Below are positions 46,863 to 58,608 of a stretch of DNA of 64,000 nucleotides, piece after piece. A model generated the notes under the pieces. The model had not been told where the DNA came from, ran no database searches, and worked only from the letters and a program-made list of their open reading frames with translations. Position 1 is the first letter of the stretch, and every line of letters begins with the position of its first letter. This DNA is from Saccharum officinarum (lineage: Eukaryota; Streptophyta; Magnoliopsida; Poales; Poaceae), in assembly GCA_020631735.1 (NCBI GenBank), contig CM036215.1, positions 9,078,346 through 9,142,345 of the forward strand, read 5' to 3'. Made by a program: the position numbers and the translations under genes.

Positions 46863-47940
46863 TGTTAAAATCAATTTTTTTTGATAAAGCGTATATGAAG
46901 AAAAAAAACAAAATCATAACCTTTCAGATATGTACAGCGGAGAAAAGAATCGAGCTCTCCTTAATATAGTATTTTAATATTAGAATCTAACTCATAAATG
47001 GGACTCATGGATCTAGATACCGGAGGGTGCGATTCAATACATCCTGAAATCAAACTCTGTATCGATCATCATAAAACGCGAGCCCTTCTAACTTGTACGA
47101 GGACGGGTCATGTAAATGACAATATTTGGATTTATACCTATCCAGGTTACCTAAAAAACTTCTAGGTACGTTATTATATATATAAACATGAGAGTTATAG
47201 GAAGACAGACAAAAATAGTTTTCACATTTACGGAGTTAGTTAGAGGAGGCCATATAAAAAAATAGCTATAAAAAATAGACTGAAATTTACCTTTTTATTA
47301 TTACTAGTAAATATGTCCGTGCATTGCAACGGGAGACAAAAAAAAGGTACTGAATGTTCATAGAAAATAATACGAAGAATATGACATCGTTAATATCAAG
47401 TTAATATCGGCAACAATATAACAATGCCCTATAAAGTCTTTATTAGTTTTAAAATACTATCTCGGCAGTTTTTTTTCTTCGGTTGCAAAGCACATAGACA
47501 TATTTAATTGTAAATATATCATAAAATTTTAATTTCATAGTATATATGCATTGATACAGTTAAATATTGAGTTAACGACTTTCTTTGTGGACCCATAAAA
47601 ATATATAATTCCAATATGCGAATAAAGTCGACAAGGTTTAGTTGCAACGTGTTAAGGATTCACCTGTGTGTTGCAACGGGGAAAGAATTGTCACTATATG
47701 AACTTGTGAGCTCAAGTTTCATCAAAAGTGGATTTAAAACGTGAAAGATATACTGTAGGTAAGTTGTCGGGCATTTTTGTTAAGAAAAATGATGTTTTAG
47801 GACTTCCTTTGTAAATCGTTGAGACTGACATTTTCACGAGTAAATAGAAAAGAGCAGAGGGATTCTCGCACGCCAACGTAGGCTGACCGGCTGTTTCCTT
47901 GTTGATTGGTGACGTTGAGTCTAGTCAACAACCAATCCTA
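46863..47940. repeat. AT-rich sequence with ACTAGTAAATATGTCCGTGCATTGCAACGG signatures
   Basis: TACTAGTAAATATGTCCGTG near 47304 and a weaker GTGTGTTGCAACGGGG near 47665 belong to a dispersed family also seen near 21350, 21515 and 39367. Such motifs sit at the ends of grass DNA transposons, but I could not pair them into a bounded element. No gene is seen. Confidence 0.45.
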
Positions 47941-48840
47941 GTCCTCTATATCAGATCCAGTAGCTGAAATGAGCTCCTCTTTCCCCTGTCTCTGGAAGCT
48001 TCTAGGAACACAAGCCATGGATGCAGCACAGCAACAAAGCGATCTCCTCACCCGTGGTTCTCTCATCAGCATGCACAAAAGGGGCTCTACAGCATCGCAG
48101 CGTCATCGCGAGTTCAACACGCCTGTTGCTGGTGGCCGAAAAGTGGTGTCGGTGGCAGTCCACGGCAAACAAGAAGACGACAATGACCATTCTTGAGCAG
48201 CGCGCGCAAACTCGAAAGAGAGGGAGAGAGAAGGCCTGGCACAACTCCTAGGTTCACCTCACCTCGCCATGGGCTCCTTTTGCGCGGTTGGTACCGATGG
48301 GAAGGCAACTGACAGTGTAGGGTTAGAGGCGGTGGCGAATCAAGGATAGAGAGCTGCGACATGCGAGTTGTAGATGGCTCCTCAGGTTCATGTTTCACAT
48401 TTCCGACCTCCTCGCCACGGATTGAAGCTGCTCAGGGAAGACAGTCATCGGCAAGTTGCAACAGATGTCCGAGCGGGGCAAAGTTGTAGCAGACATCCGA
48501 GCGAGACGATGCAGAGACGCAATCGATAATCTTTCATAGATTCTAAGAGCTGGCGGTAGGCGATTTTGGCAGCGTCGCCATGTGCGCGCTCGTAGAGCAA
48601 ACTCTAGGTGGTGCGCGTCCTCTCCTTGTGGTGTGTACGCTCGCAGATTAAAGTCTCGCCGGCGCTGGGCGTGATGGGTCTCGGGTTTAGGAGCTGCCGC
48701 ATGGAATCGACCACGGTTTGGAACTGTATATTGCTTTGCATGTTTGCATTCATATGTGTGGGCATGTAAGTAACGTCTTGAATGTTTGCACGTGGGCATG
48801 CAAAGGTAGCGGTGACACGTCTCGGTACCATCTTAGTTTC
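47941..48840. other. Stretch of short open frames, not recognised
   Basis: Frames 48018-48196 plus (from ATGGATGCAGCACAG) and 48395-48799 minus lack known domains, and neither shows splice or family support. They may be transposon-borne or random. Confidence 0.3.
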
Positions 48841-48949
48841 ACATACGCCTGAGATTGATCACGGAGCAATAATAAGGTAAAGATAAGGGCGGCTGACTCC
48901 TAGAAATAAGTGTATAAAAAATCCATCTCAAAACAGAAGACCAAATAGA

Positions 48950-49550
48950 GTTTCTTTGCTTTCATGCTCAATCGAGTTTAAACCAAAGTCGCGTATAACT
49001 ATGCTCGTATTTGCCTCTTTTGCTTGCCCATGCGTCATGCTCATGCACACATGTTACCAAAAGCAAATATATATAATATACTTTTTTGTTTTTATTTTTC
49101 TGTTGAGTTCGAATTTTATTTTCCCCTATCCTAACAAAGAATACCTGCCCCATTTATTTTTCCAATTTCATTTCATACCCATCTTATCCATCCTGATTTT
49201 CTTTTTTCTCTATTTTTTTCATGTCTTGTTTTCGTTTCCTATTCATATTTTGTATAGTGTCCATCTTGGTTTTTCTTTTTCAATTTTTTTCACGTTGTGT
49301 TTCCGTTTCCTATTTCCCTTTCCCCCATTTGCCTCTATTTTTTTCGCATTGTGTTTCCGTTTCCTTTTTTTTGCATCTTTCATTCAGTTTCTAAAAGAAA
49401 TCCGATCTGTATATCTTATATTTAGATTAAAAAAAGAGAATAAAAGGAGATGGAATATATTTCCTAATTTATACTTGTATTTTTTCCTATTTACGTTAGG
49501 ATTTCTATACAACATACTTAGAATTGGAGATATCTATTTGAATTAGAATT
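48950..49550 (+). repeat. T-rich low-complexity DNA with diverged tandem units
   Basis: The unit TTTTTTTC(A/G)..GT(G)TTTCCGTTTCCTATT recurs around 49215, 49285 and 49345 at spacings of 60-70 bp. The 196-codon frame across it is Phe/Leu/Ile-rich because of base composition and I do not call it a gene. Confidence 0.6.
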
Positions 49551-49703
49551 CCTATAACTATCTATATTACTTTAGGTTGTCCAATATATGTCATATAAAC
49601 ATGGAAGTTGCAGGATATAAATGACATCCATATTCATGAAGTTAGTTAGGAAAGACGGATAAAATAAATGGATGGACGAAAAGAAAAACCTAAAATTTTG
49701 CCT

Positions 49704-49705
<2 letters not shown>

Positions 49706-49757
<52 letters not shown>
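49706..49757. repeat. (TA)n microsatellite, about 52 bp
   Basis: Uninterrupted TA repeats ending in ACACACAC. The minus-strand frame of alternating Tyr/Ile across it is an artefact. Confidence 0.95.
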
Positions 49758-49763
<6 letters not shown>

Positions 49764-49766
<3 letters not shown>

Positions 49767-49850
49767 TCAAAGAACATAATCTTCCGATGCACGAGCACGA
49801 TCCCTATAGTAGTGCGGACTCTGAATGAACTGCATTAATTAGCGGTAATG
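49764..49850. repeat. Copy 3 of the dispersed promoter-like unit
   Basis: GGTCAAAGAACATAATCTTCCGATGCACGAG, ACGATCCCTA and GCGGACTCTGAATGAACTGCATTA match 18495-18600 in the same order. Confidence 0.65.
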
Positions 49851-49869
49851 ATACAGTGAGAACGTCCTG

Positions 49870-50217
49870 ATGACGTCGGACGCACCCGACGGGCACGGCC
49901 CGACTCAACCACACGCACCCGAGCGTGCATCCACTCGACCGCCCCGCCCGCTCGTCCTTATCTGCTCGTCGATTCGCTCACCTCCCTCCTCCCCACTCGC
50001 TCGCCTCCTCCCCGCTCCATTTCTTTTCTCGGTTGCTCCGCTCCACCCATCGCTCGCCCTTGACGCCTCTATATATGTCCGCACCATGGTACGTAGACAT
50101 GGCCTCATTCACATGGGAGACGGGAGAGAGGCCAAAGCTGAGGTTGAAGGAGTAGCATGTAGACGGCGTGCACGTGTTATTGTTGGTGGAGCAGGTGTGC
50201 AATGGACACAGGCCTAG
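49870..50217 (+). other. GC-rich open frame of 115 codons, not recognised
   Basis: It reads MTSDAPDGHGPTQPHAP.. and is Pro/Arg/Ser-rich with competing frames on both strands. It follows copy 3 of the promoter-like unit, as the RING gene follows copy 2, but shows no RING motif. It could be a decayed first exon or transposon filler. Confidence 0.25.
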
Positions 50218-50339
50218 GATGACGGGGCCGAACAGGAACTGGTCTATGGTTGGTGTGTGGTGTTGTTGAAGTCGGGACCACTTTCATACCACACGAAGAC
50301 CGCGTGCACCACTACTACTGCACTGCAGATGAGATTGTC

Positions 50340-51650
50340 AGAGATGGCTAGAAATCATTTATAGAGGCGGATATTCTAGCCGTTTCTATCTGTGTGTCTA
50401 AAAACGGCTAGATGATTTCTAGAGACGGGTATTTAGCCGCCAATTCAGCTATCTCTATAAATCGATTTCTAAAGGTGCCTCCAAATCTAGCTGCCACTAC
50501 AAATCGTTTTTCAGAAAATACAAATCAAGCCCCACTAGGTAGGTCCAATCGCCAAATTGTTTTTTTAGAAATCACATATCAGGCCCCACTAGGTAGGCCC
50601 CACTAGGTAGGTCTGATCGTCGCATGTTGCAAGTATTGATTTCTAAGGGTGGCTCCAAATCTAGCTACCATTAGAATTTGTTTTTTTAGAAATCACAAAT
50701 CATGCCCCATTAGGTAGGTTCTATCGTCAAATCGTTTTTAGAAATCACAAATCATGTCCCACTAGTACATCTGATCATTGCGTGTCGCAGGTCAACTATC
50801 TCTACAAATCAATTTCTAGGGCTGCTCTAAATCTAGCCGCCATTATAAATCGTTTTAAATCCAGCTGACACTATAATTTAATTCGTTTTGCAGAAATAGC
50901 AACTTAGGCCCCACTAGATAGGTTCTATTGTCGTGTGCCACAAGTCATAAGTGACGTGACTTTTTTTTTTCCAGAAATAACAAATTAGGCCACACACTAG
51001 GTAGGTTCGATCGTCATGTGTCACAAGTCATAAATAACGTGACTTTTTGCCCAAAATAAGCACGTGTGTGGTTGCTAAGGATCGAACTCACAACCACAGG
51101 CCTCTCACATTGCTTCCCTTACCGCTGCGCCTCAGAGTCTATATTCCTTTTGTATTCACTTTATTGAATATTGTAATGCATATATGAGACCAAACGATTT
51201 CAAATAAAAAACTTTGAATTGGAAAAATTTAGATCTTTTTTGAGTAATAAAACTTTGATTTAGATATTTTCTTCATCCGATGTTGTTTAGAAAAATAAAA
51301 AAAATTGGATTTCATAATCTAGAAACTTTAAACAGATTTTGCGTGTACTAAATGAATTCAAATGGAAAATTTGTCAACTACGAAGTTGTATATCTCTTTA
51401 AGTACTACCACTTTAATATAAAGTTTGTCTTTTATCTAGCTTGATTTTCAAAAGTTATAAATTTTATTGTGCTACCTATTTTTAGAGGCAAGCCAGATTA
51501 TCAGCTGCCTCTAGAAATCCATTTCTATATATGGCTAGAATTCTTGCCGCCTCTATAAATGCCAAGACGAACCGAGATACAATTCGGCTTGCCAGCTGCT
51601 AGAAATCAATTTATATAGGTGGATCGCCTCAGAAACCTTTTTTAAAGGTG
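50340..51650. mobile_element. CACTA relic with subterminal repeats
   Basis: Inverted and direct motifs such as GGCTAGAAATCATTTATAGAGGCGG, CGATTTCTAAAGGTGCCTCC and TTTTTAGAGGCAAGCC cluster at both sides (50340-50500 and 51475-51650). The 51190-51470 block is related to 19900-20300 in the other relic. No transposase is visible. Confidence 0.55.
50513..51050 (+). repeat. Degenerate tandem array AGAAATNACAAATCA..CCCCACTAGGTAGGT
   Basis: At least six diverged units contain CAGAAAT(A/C)ACAAAT, then GCCCCACTAGGTAGGT and a GATCGTCG(C/T)-like tail, at spacings of 55-150 bp (near 50513, 50568, 50688, 50742, 50892 and 50971). The unit 50568 also duplicates its CCCCACTAGGTAGG core. Confidence 0.8.
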
Positions 51651-51971
51651 CGTTTTGATGCAGGAAGGTGATCGCCGTGCAGTTCTCGTCCGCATCCAGA
51701 GGAAGAAGATGCCCCTGGCCGTGAACGAGCAGTCGCGTAGTCGCTCCCAAAAAACCTAATTGCCGCGCTCCCCGAGCAGGGACCGTAGACGGCAAGGGCT
51801 TCAGAGGCACCTGCTCTCTCATCTCTCTGTACGCGCAGAGGTACCGAGACGGGGAAACCTTTCCGCAGCAGAAGATGAGGTCTGATTGATTTTGTCAGGT
51901 AGCGAGAGATAGAGCTGGAGGAACTGGCGTCTCTTTTATGCCAGCGCGCAGAGGGAGGGGAAGAGCTCAAC

Positions 51972-52085
51972 TTAGAGAGTTGTAACTCCCGCCATTGAAG
52001 AGACGGTAACTCCCGAGATTAACTCAGAGAGTTGTAACTCCCACCATTGAAGAGTGAGTGAGTTGTAACTCCTGTCATCATGGAG
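51972..52085 (+). repeat. Short tandem repeat GAGAGTTGTAACTCCC(G/A)CCATTGAAGAG
   Basis: Three to four units of 25-55 bp occur (starting near 51974, 52010, 52026 and 52066), each with GTAACTCC and most with CCATTGAAGAG. The overlapping minus-strand frames (51553-52223) are low-complexity and not called as genes. Confidence 0.8.
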
Positions 52086-52133
52086 AGTGAGTGGCAAAAC
52101 CGGGCCACGCCTCGCTTGTCCGCTCGCTCGCTG

Positions 52134-52183
52134 CCTGCCTGCCTGCCTCGCCACGCCACGCCACGCCACGCCCACGGCCTGGC
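52134..52183. repeat. CCTG and CCACG microsatellites
   Basis: (CCTG)n followed by GCCACGCCACGCCACGCC. Simple GC-rich repeats without coding support. Confidence 0.85.
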
Positions 52184-52239
52184 CCGGCCGCCGCCACCGG
52201 CGGCGTGCACACGCGTGGCACACCTTTATCCTTTTCTCA

Positions 52240-52411
52240 ACTTCTCAATATGGACGGATGAAGTCTAACTATATGAGTCAAGTCAACGTTTGGTCAAGTT
52301 CTAATCCTATACACATATTAAATGCCCAACAGTTACACACCGTAGAGTTTTATTGATTTATTAAATTTAAAATGGGTCTGGCCCACAATAAATCCAATAA
52401 TCCTCACCAAA
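52240..52411 (-). repeat. Remnant 3' LTR and polypurine tract of the copia relic
   Basis: On the minus strand, TTTGGTGAGGA (52411-52401) corresponds to the GGTGGGGATTG-type polypurine tract of this copia group, and sequence starting near TATTGGATTTATTGTGGGCC at about 52400 corresponds to the LTR start. The LTR cannot be followed past about 52240 and no 5' LTR is visible. Confidence 0.5.
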
Positions 52412-52984
52412 CTCTAGGGTTTGTAACAATGTTGCTTCATATCCATATTTCTTTGATATACCAGTGTTTCGATGAAGACTGTTAAGTTGAACATCCATCT
52501 AGAACAAAAGTTTCACTCAGTCACAACTAAACAATGGACTATGCCTTGAATTGACAGTTTTGTGTGAAGTGAGATTCACTCAAGTCCTTTTCTAGTACTA
52601 GGCTGCAACAAGCATTCCCTCTGTTTGAAGCTTATAAGTCATACTTCAGTGTCTTCCATAACTTTTTAGAAATTACCCAAGTCTCATAGACCATGACCAG
52701 TAGTCTAACTCATATAGGTGTGTTCCTCAAAAGATATTATGTAGGACAACATCTCTTCTTGACCAAGACACTTAGAACACATTAAGGTATAAACCAACCT
52801 GCTTTACAGAAGAAAGACATGCATCATAGATGAGCTTAAAAAGGGATCTTTTCTCTCAATCTACTACTGGCTTGTTTCACCATCCTACTTCACGGGATCT
52901 CTGATCACATAGGACAGGTTACCACTATAGTAGATTTCACGCGGGTCTCATACACATCTCTCTCGATGCACTCTCTATCACATT

Positions 52985-55900
52985 TCATGATAGACCCTTA
53001 GTGAACTGATCTGCCAGATTATTAGACGTGTGAACATAGTCCAATGCAATAACTTCGGAGTTTCTCAATTTTCTGACAGATTTTAATCGTCTCTTAACGT
53101 GCCTCGTGGACTTCATGTTATCCTTAGAACTGTTAATCTTGGTAATCACCGTCTGATTATCACAGTTCATAGAAATAGCCGGTATAGGTTTATCAACCAT
53201 CGGTAAATCCATAAGGAGATCACGGAGCCACTCGGCCTCAGACCCAACAGTGTCTAATGCTGTGAGTTCTGCTTCCATTGTAGACTTTGTTATAACAATC
53301 TGCTTGCAAGACTTCTAAGAAACAACGCCACCTCCAAGTAAGAACACATATCCGCTAGTGGCATAAAGCTCATCAGCATCAGAAATCTAGTTGGCATCAC
53401 AGTAGCCTTCCAGCACCTTTGGGTGTCCGGTATAACGAATACCATTGCTCATAGTGCCTTTTAGATAGCGCATCACTCTCTCAAGAGCACGCCAGTGATC
53501 ATCTCCCGGGTTTGACACAAATTGGCTCAGCTTGCACACAACAAATGAGATGTCAGACCTTATTGCACTAGCAAGATACATGAGCGAACCAATGATCTGG
53601 GAATATCTCAATTGATCCCTTGCTATTCGTCGATTCTTTCTCAATAGCACACTAGGGTCATATGGTGTGGGAGCAGGCTGACAATCACTAAACCCAAAGC
53701 GACTCAGAACCTTTTTCACATAGTGAGATTGTAACAAAGTTACCCCACCATTACTTTCTCTTAGAAGCTTGATATTAAGAATAACATCAGCTTCTCTCAG
53801 ATCTTTCATCTCAAAATTGTTTGATAGAAATTTCTTCACCTCCTCAATCACACCGAGGCTTGATCCAAAGATCAAAATGTCATCAACATATAAGCAAAAG
53901 ATAACTCCTTGACCCCCACCATACCAGTAATCGACACATGAATTAGGTTCATTCAAAACAAATCCACCTGATGTCAAAGTTTTATCAAACTTCTCGTGCC
54001 ATTGCTTAGGTGCTTGTTTTAGGTTGTACAACGACTTTAATAACTTACACACTTTGCCCTCTTGACCATTTACTATAAAACCATCTGGGTGATCCATATA
54101 GATCTTTTCCTCTAACTCTTCATTTAGGAAAGCTGTCTTAACATCCATTTGATGAATGGTCAGACCATAGGAAGCTACAAGTGAAATCAACACTCGAATT
54201 GTAGTCAATCGGGCAATTGGTGAGTAAGTATCAAAGAAGTCTTCACCCTCTTTTTGGGTATAACCTTTGGCCACAAGCCTTGCCTTGTACCTCTCAATAG
54301 TACCATCAAGCCTAAGCTTTTTCTTGAACACCATTTTCACCCTATAGATTTACACCCATTAGGTCGATCAACAACTTCCCAAGTTCCATTAGACATGATA
54401 GAATCCATCTCACTCTTTATTGCTTCCTTCCACAAGTCAGCATCTGGAGAGGAATATGCCTGTTCAATGGTCGTTGGTGTGTCATCCATAAGGTACACAA
54501 TATAGTCATTCCCAAAAGATTTAACAACTCTCTTTCGCTTGCTCTTTCTGGTGACTAAAATGTCATCCTCCTCAGGATTTTGCTCATGGGGTTCCTCAAT
54601 TTATTGTACCGGTGTAAATATTTCATGCTCATGCTCATGCTCATGGGGAATTACAGATTCATGACCAGTTGTGCTAGACGTAATTTTCATGGGAAATTCA
54701 TTCTAAAAAATGTAGCGTCTCTGGATTCTATTATTGTGCCAACTTGCATGTCAGGTACCTCAGAGTTTATAATTAAGAACCTATACCCAACGCTGTGAAT
54801 AGCATAACCAAGAAACACACAATCAACAGTTTTAGGTCCAGGTTTGCGCTTCTTGTTGATAGGCACACTCACTTTGGCCAAGTAACCCCAAGTACGCATG
54901 TAGGAGAGATTTAGTCTCTTCTTCTCCTATTCCTCGAATGGTGTTATTTCTTTATTCTTTGTAGGAACTCTATTTAGGACATGACACGCTGTCAAAATCG
55001 CCTCACCCCACCACTCCTTAGATAATCCCGCAGTACCCAATATGGCATTCACCAACTCAGTTAGGGTGTGGTTTTTCCTTTTAGCTATACCATTAGACTG
55101 TGGTGAGTATGACGGTGTCCTCCCATGAATAATACCATGTTCCACGCAGATTTCAGTAAATTCACTAGAGAAATATTCTCCACCTTGATCGGACCTTAAC
55201 CGTTTAGTTTTCCTCTCAAGTTGATTTTCTACCTTAGCTTTATAGGCCTTAAAATAATGCAACGCTTCATCTTTTATTTTAAGTAAATACACATAGCAAA
55301 ATCTAGTGCAATCATCTATAAATGTCATGAAGTATCGTTTACCGCCTTTAGTCAAATTGCCATTCATTTCGCATAAATCCGAATGAACAAGTTCTAGAGG
55401 TGCCAAATTCATCGCCTCAGCAGCCTTGTGAGGCTTGCGGGGTTGCTTCGATTGCACACACACGTGGCACTTGGAACTTTTGATCATATTAATTTTTGGG
55501 ATTAAATTCAGATTTGTTAACCGCATAAGACAACCAAAATTAACATGACATAAGTGTGAGTGCTATAAATCTAACTCATCAAAAATATTAGCGATGTTCA
55601 CAACCTTATTACACACATCAAGCAGAGACAACCGGAACAGACCTCTGCAATCATATCCTTTACCAATAAAAGTATCATGTCTCGACACAACACACTTATT
55701 GGACTCAAGGACGATTTTGTAGCCATCTCGACACATTATCGAACCACTAACAAGACTTTTCTTGATGGAGGGCACATGCTGCACGTTCTTCAATAGTACC
55801 GTCTTCCCTGAAGTAAACTTCAGATTGACCGTACCAGCACCAAGAACATGCGCACGTGAGCCGTTTCCCATCAACAAGGCTCTAGTCCTCCTGACCTGAT

Positions 55901-56872
55901 AGAAAGCAAGCAAAGAAACATTAGCACATACATGAATATTAAATCCACTATCCATCCACTACTCATGTGAATTACAAACTGAAAGAATAGTAGATAAATG
56001 ATTACTATACCTAGATGTTCCTCCTTCAGTATCAGTAGTAACCATGTTGACTGACTTCTTAAGTTCTTGCTTAAATTTACGGTCTGGGCACTCACTTGCC
56101 CAGTGCTCTTCACTACCACAAACAAAGCAGCCTCCTTTCTTCTTGTTGTTGTTCTTTTTCTTGAACTGTGCTATCTGAACTGGCTTAGAAGTGTTCTCTT
56201 GCTTGTTGTTTTGGTTCTTCTTGTTCTTACAGAATGCAAATGAATTCTTTTTCTGCACCATGTTTGCAGAAGAGGTCTCAACCCTTTTTCCCTTGTCCTT
56301 TGCTCTCGCCCTCTCCTCAACATCAAGAGTATCAATGAGTTCAGCCACATTGAACTCTTGTCTCTTATGCTTTAGAGAGGTAGCAAAATCCTTTCAAGAA
56401 GGTGGCAGCTTAGCGATAATACCGTCGGTCACAAACTTGTTAGGTAAAGGATAGGAAAAAAAACTTGAGTTTCTTAGCTAGTGCCTGAATCTCATGAGCC
56501 TGTTCAACTACAGAACGGTTCTCAACTATCTTGTAGTCAAACAACTGCTCTATAAGATACAGCTCACTTCCAGCATCAGAGACACCGAACTTTGCCTCAG
56601 GAGCATCCCATAAATCCTTGCCAGATGGAAAAGAAATGTAGCTTTTCTCATACTTGGGATGAAGAGCACTGATCACGACACCTTTGAACAGGTTATCAGG
56701 ATCCCAAAACTTAGGGTCATTCTCAGGAGCCATGTTCTCAGGCCGCCCCTGTGCGGCGTGATAGCAATTTATCGCAGTAAGCCACAATTCCATCCGTGCA
56801 CGTCAAATCATGAAATTTTTTCCATCAAATTGATTGGGTTTCAATGCAGCAGTAAAATCACTGAGAGAAAAT
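52985..56872 (-). pseudogene. Ty1/copia gag-pol relic (Tork-like), minus strand
   Basis: Gag starts near 56870 (..SDFTAALKPNQFDGKNF), with the zinc knuckle CFVCGSEEHWASEC near 56130-56090. The protease motif MDSGFNIHVC is at 55955. Integrase (55560-54900) keeps the Asp residues in HSDLCEMNG and RSDQGGEY, but the catalytic Glu is Lys (PQSNGIAKRKN). Reverse transcriptase (54340-53387) has YVDD near 53900, and RNase H ends DQFTKGLS at 52985. Stops at 56803, 56394, 55959, 55563, 53387 and 53315 sit where family members have Trp. A one-base deletion near 54340 and further breaks in 54340-54930 shift the frame. The family resembles rice and maize Tork-type elements. Confidence 0.92.
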
Positions 56873-57299
56873 TGCCTAATATTAGATTTTTGGATTGTTA
56901 GAAATTTAGACAATGTTCTACATAGTTTAATTCCGAAAATAATAACTGCATAATAATGACATGTAAGATAATAAATAATTGCAGCATAGCATCATATATA
57001 TTCAGGCTGTGTTTAGTTCCCAAAAGTTTTTACCCTGTCCCAAAAAGCTATGAACTGTTGATCAACAGCAACAGTAGCCCAAAAAGCAATCAGTAGCAGC
57101 AATGCAATAAATATGACCCCATTTAATGCTCTAAACAGCCCCATGCACAGCCATGCAATCCATCAACACTATCACAACCATACAAATGATGTATACAACA
57201 ATTATTCTTCCACCAATCATACAAACAAATTGTCCTCAATTATTAACAGTATCCGCACAGGAAGAGTACACATGTACAGTTCTACATCAACCAAAACTA
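56873..57299. other. Spacer between copia relic and Harbinger transposase
   Basis: It carries GGCTGTGTTTAGTTCCCAAA at 57003, a Harbinger-MITE-like terminus that may be one end of the element encoding the adjacent transposase. No gene is seen. Confidence 0.45.
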
Positions 57300-58608
57300 T
57301 TAATTTCGGTTTACCAAACAGTACGCAATTGCATCACGAAACTCATTCATCAAATCAGACTCATCATCAACTACCTCAGGGTCCGGCTGGTTGTCATATG
57401 CTTGATGTGACCTTTCAAAATGTCTATCTCCTATGCCACTTTTCCTAATGAAATTATGTAGAGCACAACATGCAACTATGATTTGACTTTGTTTATGAGG
57501 TGCATAAGAAGACATCTTCTGCAAGATGCGCCACTTCATTTTCAACACCCCAAATAACCTTTCAATTACATTCCGAAGACATGAATATGCATAGTTGAAG
57601 GTCTCCTCTTTACCTTGTGATTCCGGAGCGTCTCGATACTCCTGTAGATGATATTTTGTTCCTTTGTACAGAGCTAGATACTCGAGGCAGTTAGGGTACT
57701 CTGAGTCCACTAGGTAATATTTACCTACAACAAAAACAAACATATTTCAACCAATGGCATGTTAACAACAATGAACATGAAGTACATGAACCATCTTATC
57801 TACCTAGAGGCGGATGGGGAAATACATGGTTGTATGTTGTTGTTGCATCATTAAAGACTCTCATGTCATGGACAGACCCTGGCCAGCCAGCTAGAACAAA
57901 TATGAACATCATGTCGAAGTCACACACAGCCATAACATTTTGTGTCGTCATGCCCTTTCGGAACACGTGCTATATAACTTTATCATTGGGCACGACATAA
58001 GGTACATGAGTTTCATCTATAGCCCCTATGCAGTCCTTAAAGTAGGGATAGTTCCTACGGTTTCTCAATCTAGGGTGCATTTCATTGAATTCAGGGTCCA
58101 CTGGCTTAAGTATGTCACCTGCTAGCTTCACTATACATTTCAAAACCTTGTTAAACAAGTTCGAGACAGTCCTCAGTGACCTTTCAAATATCTCCTTAGC
58201 TTGCTTAACAGATTGTGGGACCCCTACCATCCAAAGAAACATGCCTAGTGCCTCAATAGAGGTGGACTTAGTGCTAGATTTTAGTCCATATGATTGTACT
58301 AAAAGATCATGCAACTTCAGAAACATGTATGGGTTCATTCTAAACATCCTATAACACCCCTTGCCATCCCCAAGCTTTCTCTGAACCCAAGCCAAACCAG
58401 TCATGGGAGGATCCCTATACTCAGCCCTATTCAAATGCTTGTCAATGTGTAGGGCGTACTGGTGCATACCAAAAATGAAAGCATCATCATCATCTTCTGC
58501 TGCCTCTAACTTTACCAAAATGAAGTCTTCGAAATAGTCATCCCTTGTTGCTCTGCAATGGCTTGTTGTTGATGGTCCAACAGCAACCTGCCAAAACAAG
58601 GAACACAA
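57300..58608 (-). pseudogene. PIF/Harbinger transposase (DDE, HARBI1-like), with intron and one stop
   Basis: Cut-and-paste transposase. Exon 1 (58608-57804) contains YPYFKDCIGAIDETHVPYV, with the first catalytic Asp in GAIDETHV. An in-frame TAG at 57970-57972 follows VPNDKVI. The frame then continues with MAVCDFDMMFIFVLAGWPGS, holding the second Asp (CDFD). A 79-bp intron (57803-57725, GTAGAT..TTGTAG) joins PPLG to KYYLVDSEYPN. Exon 2 ends at 57300 and holds the catalytic Glu in RNVIERLFGVLKMKWRIL. All three catalytic residues survive. One stop is the main visible lesion. The usual GAIDGTH is GAIDETH here. Confidence 0.9.

Noticed and set aside
48956..49546. 196-codon frame rich in Phe, Ile and Leu
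   Set aside because: The stretch is T-rich tandem low-complexity DNA; the apparent membrane protein is a composition artefact.
49572..49760. Minus-strand frame with alternating Tyr/Ile
   Set aside because: Direct translation of the (TA)n microsatellite.
51553..52223. Minus-strand frames between the CACTA relic and the copia relic
   Set aside because: They cross tandem repeats and a GC microsatellite; no domain or splice support.
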